A DNA stretch of 57,618 nucleotides from Mycobacterium sp. (lineage in GTDB: Bacteria; Actinomycetota; Actinomycetes; Mycobacteriales; Mycobacteriaceae), in contig JAOPUT010000238.1 in NCBI GenBank assembly GCA_025963385.1, forward strand, positions 1 to 57,618, given 5' to 3'. The position numbers were made by a program, and so were the translations under genes. Below the pieces are notes generated by a model, which saw only the letters and a program-made list of their open reading frames with translations, did no database searches and was not told where the DNA came from. Every line of letters begins with the position of its first letter. Position 1 is the stretch's first letter. Below, piece by piece: positions 28,197-36,024 of this stretch.

Positions 28197-29167
28197 CTCA
28201 CCCCGTGGATTCGACGGTGGACCAGGAACGCGCGCGAAATGCGTTGCTGGCGTTGCGTACCGAGATCGGCAAGGCGGTGGTCGGACAGGATGCGGTGGTC
28301 AGCGGCCTGGTGGTCGCACTGCTCTGCCGCGGCCACGTCCTGCTGGAAGGGGTGCCCGGCGTCGCCAAGACGTTGTTGGTCCGCACTTTGTCCGCGGCGC
28401 TGCAGCTCGAGTTCAAACGGGTGCAGTTCACGCCCGATCTGATGCCCGGCGACGTCACGGGCTCGCTGGTGTACGACGCCCGCACCGCGGAGTTCGAGTT
28501 CCGCGCGGGTCCGGTGTTCACCAACCTCCTACTCGCCGACGAGATCAACCGCACGCCACCCAAGACTCAGGCGGCACTCCTGGAGGCCATGGAGGAGCGC
28601 CAGGTCAGCGTCGACGGAGAGGCGCGCCCCCTGCCCGACCCGTTCATCGTCGCGGCGACCCAGAACCCGATCGAGTACGAGGGCACCTATCAACTGCCCG
28701 AGGCGCAACTCGACCGCTTCCTGCTGAAGCTCAACGTCCCCCTCCCGCCGCGGGACCAGGAGATCGCCATCCTGTCAAGGCACGCAAGGGGTTTCGATCC
28801 CCGCGACCTCTCCGCCATCCAGCCGGTGGCGGGTCCGGCCGAGCTGGCGGCGGGTCGTGACGCGGTGGGTCGGGTTCTGGTGGCCGACGAGGTGATGGGA
28901 TACATCGTGGACATCGCGGGCGCCACCAGGCGCTCGCCGGCACTTCAGCTCGGCGTCTCACCACGCGGCGCGACGGCCCTTCTCGCCACCTCCCGGTCGT
29001 GGGCCTGGCTGTCGGGCCGCACCTATGTCACGCCCGACGACGTCAAGGCGATGGCCCGGCCGACCCTGCGGCACCGCATCGCGCTGCGACCCGAGGCCGA
29101 ACTCGAAGGGGCCACACCCGACGGGGTGCTGGACGGCATCCTGGCCGCGGTTCAGGTACCGCGCTAG
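28193..29167 (+). CDS. moxR2: MoxR-family AAA+ ATPase
   Basis: A 324-residue AAA+ ATPase of the MoxR/RavA clade. Walker A GVPGVAKT (about residues 52-59), Walker [14 protein letters not shown], sensor region [22 protein letters not shown] and a C-terminal lid. MoxR proteins act as chaperones that mature enzyme or secretion complexes, often with von Willebrand (DUF58) partners encoded next door, as here. GTG 28193 overlaps the upstream stop, and its TAG overlaps the start of the DUF58 gene. Counterpart of Rv3692. Confidence 0.9.
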   Translation: MTHPVDSTVDQERARNALLALRTEIGKAVVGQDAVVSGLVVALLCRGHVLLEGVPGVAKTLLVRTLSAALQLEFKRVQFTPDLMPGDVTGSLVYDARTAEFEFRAGPVFTNLLLADEINRTPPKTQAALLEAMEERQVSVDGEARPLPDPFIVAATQNPIEYEGTYQLPEAQLDRFLLKLNVPLPPRDQEIAILSRHARGFDPRDLSAIQPVAGPAELAAGRDAVGRVLVADEVMGYIVDIAGATRRSPALQLGVSPRGATALLATSRSWAWLSGRTYVTPDDVKAMARPTLRHRIALRPEAELEGATPDGVLDGILAAVQVPR

Positions 29168-30489
29168 TGATTCTCAGCGGGCGCGCCGGTTTGGTCGCAC
29201 TGATCTGCGTCCTGCCGATCGCCGTCTCGCCATGGCCCGCGGAGACCTTCGTGGCGCTCCTCGGTCTCCTCGCGCTGGCGCTCGCAGTCGACGTCGCATC
29301 CGCGGCGAGCACCCGGCGACTGCGCATGCACAGGCTCGGTGACGGCGCCGCGCGGCTGGGCGAGCCGGTCGACGCGGCACTCGTCATCGAGAACCCGGGG
29401 CGCCGCGAGTTTCGCGGACAGGTGCGTGACGCATGGGCACCGTCGGCCCGTGCGGCGCCGCGCATCCACCGCGTGAAGATTGCTGCGGGACAACGACTTC
29501 GAGTCGACACGACGCTTCGCCCCATCCGCAGGGGCGACCAGGAGTCGGCACTGGTCACGGCGCGGTCGTTCGGTCCGCTGGGGCTGGCGGGCAGGCAGAG
29601 TTCGCACCGCGTGCCTGTGCAGGTGCGCATCCTCCCGCCGTTCCTCTCCCGCAAGCACCTCCCGTCGCGGCTGGCCAAGCTCCGCGAGCTCGACGGTGCG
29701 ATCCCGGTGCTGATTCGCGGACAGGGCACCGAATTCGACTCGCTGCGCGAGTACGTCGTCGGTGACGACGTCCGTTCCATCGACTGGCGCGCCACCGCCC
29801 GGCGGGCCGACGTCGTCGTCCGCACCTGGCGGCCGGAGCGGGATCGTCGGGTGGTGATCGTGCTCGACACGGGCCGGACGTCTGCGGGTCGCGTCGGCAT
29901 CGACCCGACCGCGAGTGATCCCAGTGGCTGGCCGCGCCTCGACTGGTCGATGGATGCCGCACTGCTGTTGGCGGCCTTGGCATCCCGGGCGGGAGACCAC
30001 GTCGACTTCGTGGCGTACGACAGGGTGCCGAGAGCCGGTGTGTACAACGCGTCGCGGACCGAACTGCTCCCCCAACTGGTCGAGGCGATGGCACCGCTTC
30101 AGCCCGCGTTGATCGAGTCGAATGCGGCGGCCATGGTGGCGACGGTGCAGCGGCGCACCCGGCGGCGGGCGCTGGTGGTGCTACTGACGGACCTGAACCC
30201 CTCGGCGTTGGACGAGGGGCTCATCGGCGTGCTTCCTCAGCTGTCGGCCAAGCACCAGGTGGTGGTCGCGGCCGTCAGCGACCCCCGGCTGGACCGCCTG
30301 GCGGCGGGGCGTACCGACGCCGCCGAGGTGTACGACGCCGCGTCGGCGGAACGCGCGCGCAACGACCGCGGTGTGCTCGCAATGCGACTGCGGCGGCACG
30401 GTGTCGACGTCGTCGACGCGATGCCCGACGACCTGGCGCCCGCCCTCGCCGACCGCTATCTGGCCATGAAGGCCAGCGGCAAGCTGTGA
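29167..30489 (+). CDS. DUF58 / VWA-like protein (Rv3693-type)
   Basis: A 440-residue protein with two N-terminal membrane helices (first about 40 residues) and a cytoplasmic DUF58 domain. The DUF58 signature EYVVGDDVRSIDWRATARR is at about residue 196, and a VWA-like fold begins with VVIVLDTGRTS, where the MIDAS DxSxS is altered to DTGRT. The latter change makes metal-ion adhesion doubtful. GTG 29167 is preferred over the longer frame from 28999, which lies inside moxR2. Its stop is one base from the stop of the convergent SpoIIM-like gene. Confidence 0.85.
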   Translation: MILSGRAGLVALICVLPIAVSPWPAETFVALLGLLALALAVDVASAASTRRLRMHRLGDGAARLGEPVDAALVIENPGRREFRGQVRDAWAPSARAAPRIHRVKIAAGQRLRVDTTLRPIRRGDQESALVTARSFGPLGLAGRQSSHRVPVQVRILPPFLSRKHLPSRLAKLRELDGAIPVLIRGQGTEFDSLREYVVGDDVRSIDWRATARRADVVVRTWRPERDRRVVIVLDTGRTSAGRVGIDPTASDPSGWPRLDWSMDAALLLAALASRAGDHVDFVAYDRVPRAGVYNASRTELLPQLVEAMAPLQPALIESNAAAMVATVQRRTRRRALVVLLTDLNPSALDEGLIGVLPQLSAKHQVVVAAVSDPRLDRLAAGRTDAAEVYDAASAERARNDRGVLAMRLRRHGVDVVDAMPDDLAPALADRYLAMKASGKL

Positions 30490-30490
30490 C

Positions 30491-31483
30491 TCAGCTAGTC
30501 GGCAGCAGGTCGGGGGCGTCGTCGACGTCCCCCGTCTCGCCTGCCCGGTCGGCCTTGCGGCCGAAGTGGATCACGTAGCTCAGGAACGCCACCTCGGCCG
30601 CGACGCCGATCGCGATGCGCACGAACGTGGGCAGTGGGGACGGCGTCACCAGTGCCTCGATGAGGCCGGAGATCAGCAGGACGACCACCAGCCCGACGGC
30701 CACCGACACGACGGCGCGGCCCTGTTCGGCGAGCACCTGTCCGCGGGGCCGGTCACCCGGTGACACCACCGACCAGCCGAGTCGCATCCCCACCGCCCCG
30801 GCGAGGAAGACGGCGGTCAGCTCGAGCAACCCGTGCGGCGCGAGCAGGCCGAGGAAGACGTCGCCCTTGCCCGCGTCGAACATCAGGCCGCCGATGACGC
30901 CCAGGTTCGCGGCGTTCTGGAACAGCACGTACGGAATGGGCAGGCCGAGCAGGATCGCGAAGCCGATGCACTGCGCGGCCACCCACGAGTTGTTGATCCA
31001 GATCCGCAACGCGAACGACCCGGCCGGGTTCTCGCGGTAGTAGGAAGCGAAGTCGTGGTCGACCAACTGCCTGAGGTCCGACGGCGTGCCGACCGTCGCC
31101 TGCACCTCGGGATTGCCCGCCACCCAGACCCCCATGACGGCGGCGACGACGAAGAACGCGATCGCCGACCCGAGCCACCACCGCCAGGATCGGTAGGCCA
31201 CAACGGGGAACGACACCGTCCAGAAGCGGGCGAACTCGCTCCACAGCGGGGCATGGGCGCCGGTGACGGCCGCACGCGCGGTGGCAACGAGCCCCGAGAG
31301 CCTGCCGACCAGTACGGAGTCGGTCGAGGCGCTGCGCACCATCGACAGGTGGGTGGACACCCGCTGGTAGAGATCGACCAGCTCGTCGACCTCGGCTCCG
31401 GTCAGCTTGCGGCGTCGCTTGACCAGATACTCCAGCCGGTCCCAGACGGGCCGGTGGGCCAGCACGAATGCGTCGACATCCAC
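30491..31483 (-). CDS. Stage II sporulation protein M-like (SpoIIM/DUF95) membrane protein
   Basis: A 330-residue protein with a helical cytoplasmic N-terminus and five to six membrane helices. Family marks are FWTVSFPVVAYRSWRW, the NNSWVAAQ segment and AAPHGLLELTAVFLAG-like LLAPHGLLELTAVF. Actinobacteria do not form endospores through SpoIIM, so the family has a general envelope role; it regularly pairs with the divergent RDD gene and the MoxR cluster (Rv3694c counterpart). GTG 31483 lies 7 nt after TAGGCT on the minus strand. Confidence 0.85.
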   Translation of the reverse strand: MDVDAFVLAHRPVWDRLEYLVKRRRKLTGAEVDELVDLYQRVSTHLSMVRSASTDSVLVGRLSGLVATARAAVTGAHAPLWSEFARFWTVSFPVVAYRSWRWWLGSAIAFFVVAAVMGVWVAGNPEVQATVGTPSDLRQLVDHDFASYYRENPAGSFALRIWINNSWVAAQCIGFAILLGLPIPYVLFQNAANLGVIGGLMFDAGKGDVFLGLLAPHGLLELTAVFLAGAVGMRLGWSVVSPGDRPRGQVLAEQGRAVVSVAVGLVVVLLISGLIEALVTPSPLPTFVRIAIGVAAEVAFLSYVIHFGRKADRAGETGDVDDAPDLLPTS

Positions 31484-31496
31484 CTGGCAAAGCCTA
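31481..31496 (-). promoter_or_regulatory. Leaderless promoter of the SpoIIM-like gene
   Basis: Minus-strand TAGGCT (31496-31491), 7 nt, then GTG 31483. Only 1 bp separates this hexamer from the divergent -10 at 31498. Confidence 0.7.
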
Positions 31497-31497
31497 G

Positions 31498-31513
31498 TAG
31501 CGTGGAACCGATG
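31498..31513 (+). promoter_or_regulatory. Leaderless promoter of the RDD gene
   Basis: TAGCGT (31498-31503), 7 nt, then ATG 31511. Its -35 region must lie within the transcribed start of the SpoIIM-like gene. Confidence 0.68.
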
Positions 31514-32362
31514 GTGGCCCAGCCCGAGCCGATGGTCACGGGTGACGCCGTGGTGCTCGACGTTCAGATCGCGCAGTTGCCCGTGCGCGCGTTGGCCGCG
31601 TTGATCGACCTGACGGTGATCTTCATCGGCTACGTCGTCGGCGTCATGCTGTGGGCCCTCACGATCTACGACTTCGACGAGGCGCTGTCGGCCGCGGTCC
31701 TCATCATCTTCACCATCCTCACGATCGTGGGCTACCCGATCGCCTTCGAGACCGCGACGCGCGGCCGGTCGCTCGGCAAGATGGCCCTGGGTCTGCGGGT
31801 GGTGTCCGACGACGGTGGCCCGGAACGCTTCCGCCAGGCGCTGTTTCGCGCACTGGCCGGGTTCATCGAGATATGGACGTTCGCGGGCGGCCCCGCGGTC
31901 ATCTGCAGCATGCTGTCGGCGCGGGGCAAGCGGATCGGCGACGTGTTCGCGGGCACCATGGTGATCAGCGAACGCGGGCCCAAGATGGCGGCACCCGTCC
32001 CGATGCCGCCTGCGTTGGCGTGGTGGGCGGCGTCATTGCAACTGTCCGGACTGCGGCCCGAGCAGGCCGAGCTGGCACGTCAGTTCCTGTCGCGGGCGAA
32101 TCAGCTGGAACCGGCGTTCCGCGACCAGATGGCCTATCGCATCTACGCCGATGTGGTCGCTCAGATCTCGCCGCCACCGCCGCAGGGCGCACCTCCCCCG
32201 CTGGTGCTGGCCGCCGTCCTGGCCGAACGTCACCGCCGGGAGCTCGCGCGGCTGCGCCCGCCCGCCCCGCCCAGTGCCCCCGTCTACGCGCCTGCACCGC
32301 CCGATCGGCCCGTCGTCGAGCCTTCGTCACCACCGTCGGGAGGCTTCACCGCGCCGGACTAG
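31511..32362 (+). CDS. RDD-family membrane protein (Rv3695-type)
   Basis: A 283-residue protein. The RDD motif here reads PVRALAALIDL in the first helix, followed by two more helices and GRSLGKMALGLRVV, all diagnostic of the family. A long cytoplasmic C-terminus contains helical segments and ends in a Pro/Ala-rich tail. RDD proteins are small transport-related membrane proteins of mostly unknown role. ATG 31511 is set by the leaderless -10; the frame is open from 30833 only opposite the SpoIIM-like gene. Confidence 0.83.
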   Translation: MVAQPEPMVTGDAVVLDVQIAQLPVRALAALIDLTVIFIGYVVGVMLWALTIYDFDEALSAAVLIIFTILTIVGYPIAFETATRGRSLGKMALGLRVVSDDGGPERFRQALFRALAGFIEIWTFAGGPAVICSMLSARGKRIGDVFAGTMVISERGPKMAAPVPMPPALAWWAASLQLSGLRPEQAELARQFLSRANQLEPAFRDQMAYRIYADVVAQISPPPPQGAPPPLVLAAVLAERHRRELARLRPPAPPSAPVYAPAPPDRPVVEPSSPPSGGFTAPD

Positions 32363-32370
32363 ACCGAGAC

Positions 32371-32394
32371 TAATGGGACATTGATGTCCCATTA
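32371..32394. promoter_or_regulatory. Perfect palindromic operator of the TetR regulator
   Basis: TAATGGGACAT (32371-32381) and ATGTCCCATTA (32384-32394) form perfect 11-bp arms around TG. The site lies just upstream of the -10 at 32409, in the -35 region, as expected for autorepression by the TetR protein. Confidence 0.75.
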
Positions 32395-32408
32395 TGGACC
32401 AGTTGTGC

Positions 32409-32424
32409 TAGATTGAAGCACATG
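32409..32424 (+). promoter_or_regulatory. Leaderless promoter of the tetR gene
   Basis: TAGATT (32409-32414), 7 nt, then ATG 32422. Confidence 0.65.
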
Positions 32425-32994
32425 ACTGCCCCGTTGTCGGCCGAAGGTGGCCCGCGCTCGAGAACTCGCAAGGCGATTCTCGATGCGGCGATGGCCGTCC
32501 TCGGCGAGGACCCCGGCGCCTCGCTCGGCGACATCGCCACGGCCGCGGAGGTGGGTCGCAGCACGTTGCACCGGTACTTCGCGGAGCGTTCGGACCTGAT
32601 GCGTGCCCTCGCCCTGCACGTCCACGCCCTGAGCAACGCGGCCATCGAGCACGCCGAGCCGGACTGCGGGCCCGCCGTGGAGGCGTTGCGACGGGTCGTC
32701 GAGTGTCAGCTGGACCTCGGGCCGATCGTGCCGTTCGTCTACAACGACTCGTCGATCACGTCCGATCCCGTCTTGGCCGCCGAACTCGACACCGGCGATG
32801 AGGTGATCGTCGAGGTGCTCGACCGCGTCGCCACGCAGGGCACCGCCGGACCACCTGAATGGCCCCGCCTGGTGTTCTGGGCGCTGCTGCTCGCCGGCTA
32901 CGAGGCCGCGCGACGAGGTACGCCCCGCGTCCAGGTCGTCGACGCCATCATGGCCAGCCTCACGCAGGGCACCATCAACCCCAATCAGTCTTGA
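32422..32994 (+). CDS. TetR-family transcriptional regulator
   Basis: A 190-residue regulator. The N-terminal helix-turn-helix reads ILDAAMAVLGED followed by LGDIATAAEVGRSTLHRYF (about residues 40-58), the TetR signature; the C-terminal helical ligand domain is unspecific. It is 35 bp upstream of an efflux pump gene on the same strand and follows a perfect palindrome (32371-32394), so it most likely represses both genes until a drug-like ligand binds. Confidence 0.85.
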   Translation: MTAPLSAEGGPRSRTRKAILDAAMAVLGEDPGASLGDIATAAEVGRSTLHRYFAERSDLMRALALHVHALSNAAIEHAEPDCGPAVEALRRVVECQLDLGPIVPFVYNDSSITSDPVLAAELDTGDEVIVEVLDRVATQGTAGPPEWPRLVFWALLLAGYEAARRGTPRVQVVDAIMASLTQGTINPNQS

Positions 32995-33029
32995 CCTCAA
33001 GGGTTTCCACCCGTTCTCAGGAGCAAAGA

Positions 33030-34691
33030 ATGTCCACCCCCACCCCGCGGCGCGCATGGGTTGCGCTCGCGGTCCTCATGCTGCCGGTGCTGCTGATCGC
33101 CGTCGACAACACCGTGCTCGCCTTCGCGCTGCCCAGCATCGCGCAGGACTTCCGCCCCGCCGCGACCACGCAGCTGTGGATCGTCGACGTCTACTCGCTG
33201 GTGCTCGCCGCCCTTCTGGTGACCATGGGCAGCCTCGGCGACCGCGTGGGCAGGCGTCGGCTGTTGCTGATCGGCGCTGGCGGCTTCGCCGTCGTGTCGG
33301 CCGCGGCGGCGTTCGCACCCAGCGCTGAATATCTGGTCGCGGCGCGCGCCCTGCTCGGCGTGTTCGGCGCCATGCTGATGCCGTCGACGCTGTCGCTGAT
33401 CCGCAACATCTTCATCGACGCCTCCGCGCGACGGCTCGCCATCGCGCTGTGGGCATCGTGTTTCACGGCAGGCTCCGCACTGGGTCCGATCGTCGGTGGC
33501 GCTCTCCTGCAGCACTTCGCCTGGGGCTCGGTATTCCTGGTCGCGGTGCCGATCCTCCTGCCGCTGCTGGTGCTGGCGCCGCGGTTGGTTCCCGAGTCGC
33601 GGGATCCCAACCCGGGTCCGGTCGATCCGTTCAGCGTCCTGCTGACGCTCACGACGATGCTGCCGGTGGTCTGGGGCATCAAGTCGGCTGCGCACGACGG
33701 CGTGTCGTGGTGGGCCTTCGGCGCGTTCGCCGTCGGTGTCATCTCGGCCATCGTCTTCGTCAAGCGCCAGAAGCGCAGTGCCACACCGATGCTCGACGTG
33801 GATCTGTTCACCAACGCCCCGTTCACCTCCTCGATCCTCGCCAACTTCCTGTCGATCGTGGGCCTCATCGGGTTCATCTTCTTCATCTCGCAGCACCTCC
33901 AGCTGGTGCTCGGATTGAGCCCGTTGGCCGCTGGCCTGGTCACGCTGCCCGGCGCCGTGCTCTCGATGATCGCGGGTATCGCGGTGGTGCCCGTCGCCAA
34001 ACGCATTGCGCCCCATGCCCTCATGATCGTCGGATTGGTCCTCGTGGCGGCGGGCTTCGTGGCGATCCTGCTGTTCCGACACGACCTCACGGTCGTCGCG
34101 GTCATCGTCTCGTTCATCATCCTGGAGATCGGCGTCGGGATCTCGCAGACGATCTCCAACGACACCATCGTGGCATCGGTGCCCCCGGCCAAGTCCGGCG
34201 CGGCGTCGGCGGTGTCGGAGACGGCCTACGAGCTCGGCGCCGTCGTCGGCACGGCGACGCTCGGCACGATCTTCACGGCGTACTACCGTGCCAACGTCGA
34301 ACTGCCGGGCGGTCTCACGGAGATGCAGAGCGCCGACGCCAGGGAGAGCATCGGCGGTGCCGTATCGGTGGCGCAGACCCTGCCGCCCGCCTTGAGCCAC
34401 CGGCTCCTGGATTCGGCGCGGGTCGCGTTCGACGCGGGGATCGCACCGACGGCGACCATCGCGGCGGTGCTGACGCTGATCGCGGCTGGCGTCGTCGCAC
34501 TGGCCTTCCGTGGAGTCAGCGGGCGCGTAGGCCGACCAGCATCAGCACCGAGCCCAGTAGTGGAGCCACCGTCCGCACGTGGTTCCATGCGGTCCACGGA
34601 CCCAGGTAGGCGTGCCATTGCCGCACTGCGTCCGCATGTGACAGCGCCGACGGATCCAGCGCATCCAGTCGGTTGTTCAGCGGAACGTTGA
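33030..34691 (+). CDS. MFS drug efflux pump (EmrB/QacA, 14-helix type)
   Basis: A 553-residue drug:proton antiporter. Motif D-like LLIAVDNTVLAFALPSI, motif A GSLGDRVGRRRLL and motif C-like SALGPIVGGALL are typical of the QacA/EmrB branch. ATG 33030 follows CAGGAG and belongs to the tetR operon. The transport domain ends near residue 495; the remaining 58 residues are translated antisense to the convergent DUF1772 gene (34516-34691) and have a Pro/Arg-rich, random look. This suggests the original stop codon was lost or that the true end is shorter in relatives. Confidence 0.87.
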   Translation: MSTPTPRRAWVALAVLMLPVLLIAVDNTVLAFALPSIAQDFRPAATTQLWIVDVYSLVLAALLVTMGSLGDRVGRRRLLLIGAGGFAVVSAAAAFAPSAEYLVAARALLGVFGAMLMPSTLSLIRNIFIDASARRLAIALWASCFTAGSALGPIVGGALLQHFAWGSVFLVAVPILLPLLVLAPRLVPESRDPNPGPVDPFSVLLTLTTMLPVVWGIKSAAHDGVSWWAFGAFAVGVISAIVFVKRQKRSATPMLDVDLFTNAPFTSSILANFLSIVGLIGFIFFISQHLQLVLGLSPLAAGLVTLPGAVLSMIAGIAVVPVAKRIAPHALMIVGLVLVAAGFVAILLFRHDLTVVAVIVSFIILEIGVGISQTISNDTIVASVPPAKSGAASAVSETAYELGAVVGTATLGTIFTAYYRANVELPGGLTEMQSADARESIGGAVSVAQTLPPALSHRLLDSARVAFDAGIAPTATIAAVLTLIAAGVVALAFRGVSGRVGRPASAPSPVVEPPSARGSMRSTDPGRRAIAALRPHVTAPTDPAHPVGCSAER

Positions 34692-35010
34692 ACGCCATCG
34701 TCACGATGAAGGCCACCAGGCTGAGCGCCGCACCCGCGAGCACGTAGCCGGCCCCTGGCTGGGACACCCTGAACGTCGCGGCGACGCCGACGCCCAGTGC
34801 CAACAGCGCCGAGCCGACGAACAACGTCAGGAACGGGGCGTTGGCCTGAGCCTCGGCGTTGATACCGCGCATCGCGGCGATCGCCTCGCCGGCGTCGGCG
34901 CGGTCGAGACCCTTCATCACGAAGGTCGAGAAGCCATAGAACAGTCCGCCGACGACGGCACTCGTGACGGCCGCGGCGGTGGTGGCAATGAGATATGGGC
35001 TCGTGGTCAT
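34516..35010 (-). CDS. DUF1772 (anthrone-oxygenase-like) membrane protein
   Basis: A 164-residue protein with four membrane helices and the DUF1772 features GGLFYGFSTFVMKGLDR near residue 22, FNVPLNNRLD near residue 111 and WTAWNHVRT near the end. Some members are cofactor-free anthrone oxygenases, but most bacterial ones are uncharacterised. The long frame to 35706 is antisense to the araC gene; ATG 35010 is preferred. It is divergent from the AraC-type regulator (81 bp between starts), which probably controls it. Its 3' 176 bp overlap the efflux gene end. Confidence 0.8.
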   Translation of the reverse strand: MTTSPYLIATTAAAVTSAVVGGLFYGFSTFVMKGLDRADAGEAIAAMRGINAEAQANAPFLTLFVGSALLALGVGVAATFRVSQPGAGYVLAGAALSLVAFIVTMAFNVPLNNRLDALDPSALSHADAVRQWHAYLGPWTAWNHVRTVAPLLGSVLMLVGLRAR

Positions 35011-35078
35011 GCGCTCAGTCAACCGCCGAGTGTCGAGACGATCCATCGTTGATGGTCCCGAATCCATACGCCATCGTC

Positions 35079-35094
35079 TAGATTCAGCATCGTG
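35079..35094 (+). promoter_or_regulatory. Leaderless promoter of the AraC-type gene
   Basis: TAGATT (35079-35084), 7 nt, then GTG 35092. Confidence 0.65.
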
Positions 35095-36024
35095 GATGCT
35101 CTCGGCGGACTGCTCGACGGCGTGCGCGCCCGCGGCGCGTTCGTGCTGCGACTGTCGCTGGACCCGCCGTGGTCGATGCGAATCCAGGACGACGCCCCGC
35201 TGACGCTGATCTGCGTGACGCAGGGCAGCGCCGTCGTCGTGACCGACTCCGGCGACGCGTTCCACGTGCGGCCGGGCGACGTCGCCGTCGCGCGCGGTAC
35301 CGAGCACTACCTCTTCGCCGACGAGGCTCACACCGAACCACAGGTGGTCATCCATCCCGGCAATCGGTGCACGACGCTGCGCGGGGAGGATCTGCGCTTC
35401 GAGATGTCGGTGGGGGTGCGCACCTGGGGCAACGCGGCGTCGGGCGCGGACCGCGCCGTCATCTGCGCGTACGAGGGCCGCAGCGAGGTGAGTTCCCGTC
35501 TCCTGAACGCACTTCCGACCGTGCTGCTGGTACGCGCCGAGAAGTGGCAGACACCTCTGGTGGACCTGTTGGCCGACGAAGCGGGGCGCGACGGTCCCGG
35601 GCAGGAGGCCTACCTCGACCGTCTGCTCGACCTGCTGTTGATGGACGTGCTGCGCACCTGGTTCGACGGCGACGACCAGGCCCCCACCTGGTGGCATGCC
35701 GAGCACGATCCCCTCGTCGGGCCTGCGCTGCGCCTCATGTACAACAATCCCGAACGCCCCTGGACGGTGGCCAATCTCGCTGCCGCCGTTGGCTGTTCGC
35801 GCGCCGTGTTCGCACGACGATTCGCCGAACAGGTCGGCGAACCTCCGATCGCCTTTCTCACCGGCTGGCGACTGGCGCTGGCCGCCGATCTGCTGAGGGC
35901 CGGCGGTGACACCATCGCCACGGTCGCCCGCAGGGTCGGCTACGGCACGCCGTTCGCGTTGAGCAGCGCCTTCAAACGGGCCTACGGCGTCAGCCCCAAC
36001 GCCTACCGCGCGGCCGCCTGCTGA
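35092..36024 (+). CDS. AraC-family regulator with cupin N-domain
   Basis: A 310-residue regulator. The N-terminal half is a cupin_6/AraC-binding domain (about residues 10-180, with FHVRPGDVAVARGTEHYLF). Two C-terminal helix-turn-helices follow: WTVANLAAAVGCSRAVFARRF and TIATVARRVGYGTPFALSSAF, ending in the AraC signature FKRAYGVSPNAYR. It faces the DUF1772 gene and probably regulates it and itself. Its final 22 bp overlap the convergent antiporter gene. Confidence 0.88.
   Translation: MDALGGLLDGVRARGAFVLRLSLDPPWSMRIQDDAPLTLICVTQGSAVVVTDSGDAFHVRPGDVAVARGTEHYLFADEAHTEPQVVIHPGNRCTTLRGEDLRFEMSVGVRTWGNAASGADRAVICAYEGRSEVSSRLLNALPTVLLVRAEKWQTPLVDLLADEAGRDGPGQEAYLDRLLDLLLMDVLRTWFDGDDQAPTWWHAEHDPLVGPALRLMYNNPERPWTVANLAAAVGCSRAVFARRFAEQVGEPPIAFLTGWRLALAADLLRAGGDTIATVARRVGYGTPFALSSAFKRAYGVSPNAYRAAAC

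Noticed and set aside
30833..31510. Long N-terminal extension of the RDD protein
   Set aside because: It is antisense to the SpoIIM-like gene, and a leaderless promoter sets ATG 31511.
35011..35706. N-terminal extension of the DUF1772 protein
   Set aside because: It is antisense to the AraC-type gene; the family is about 160 residues, as given by ATG 35010.
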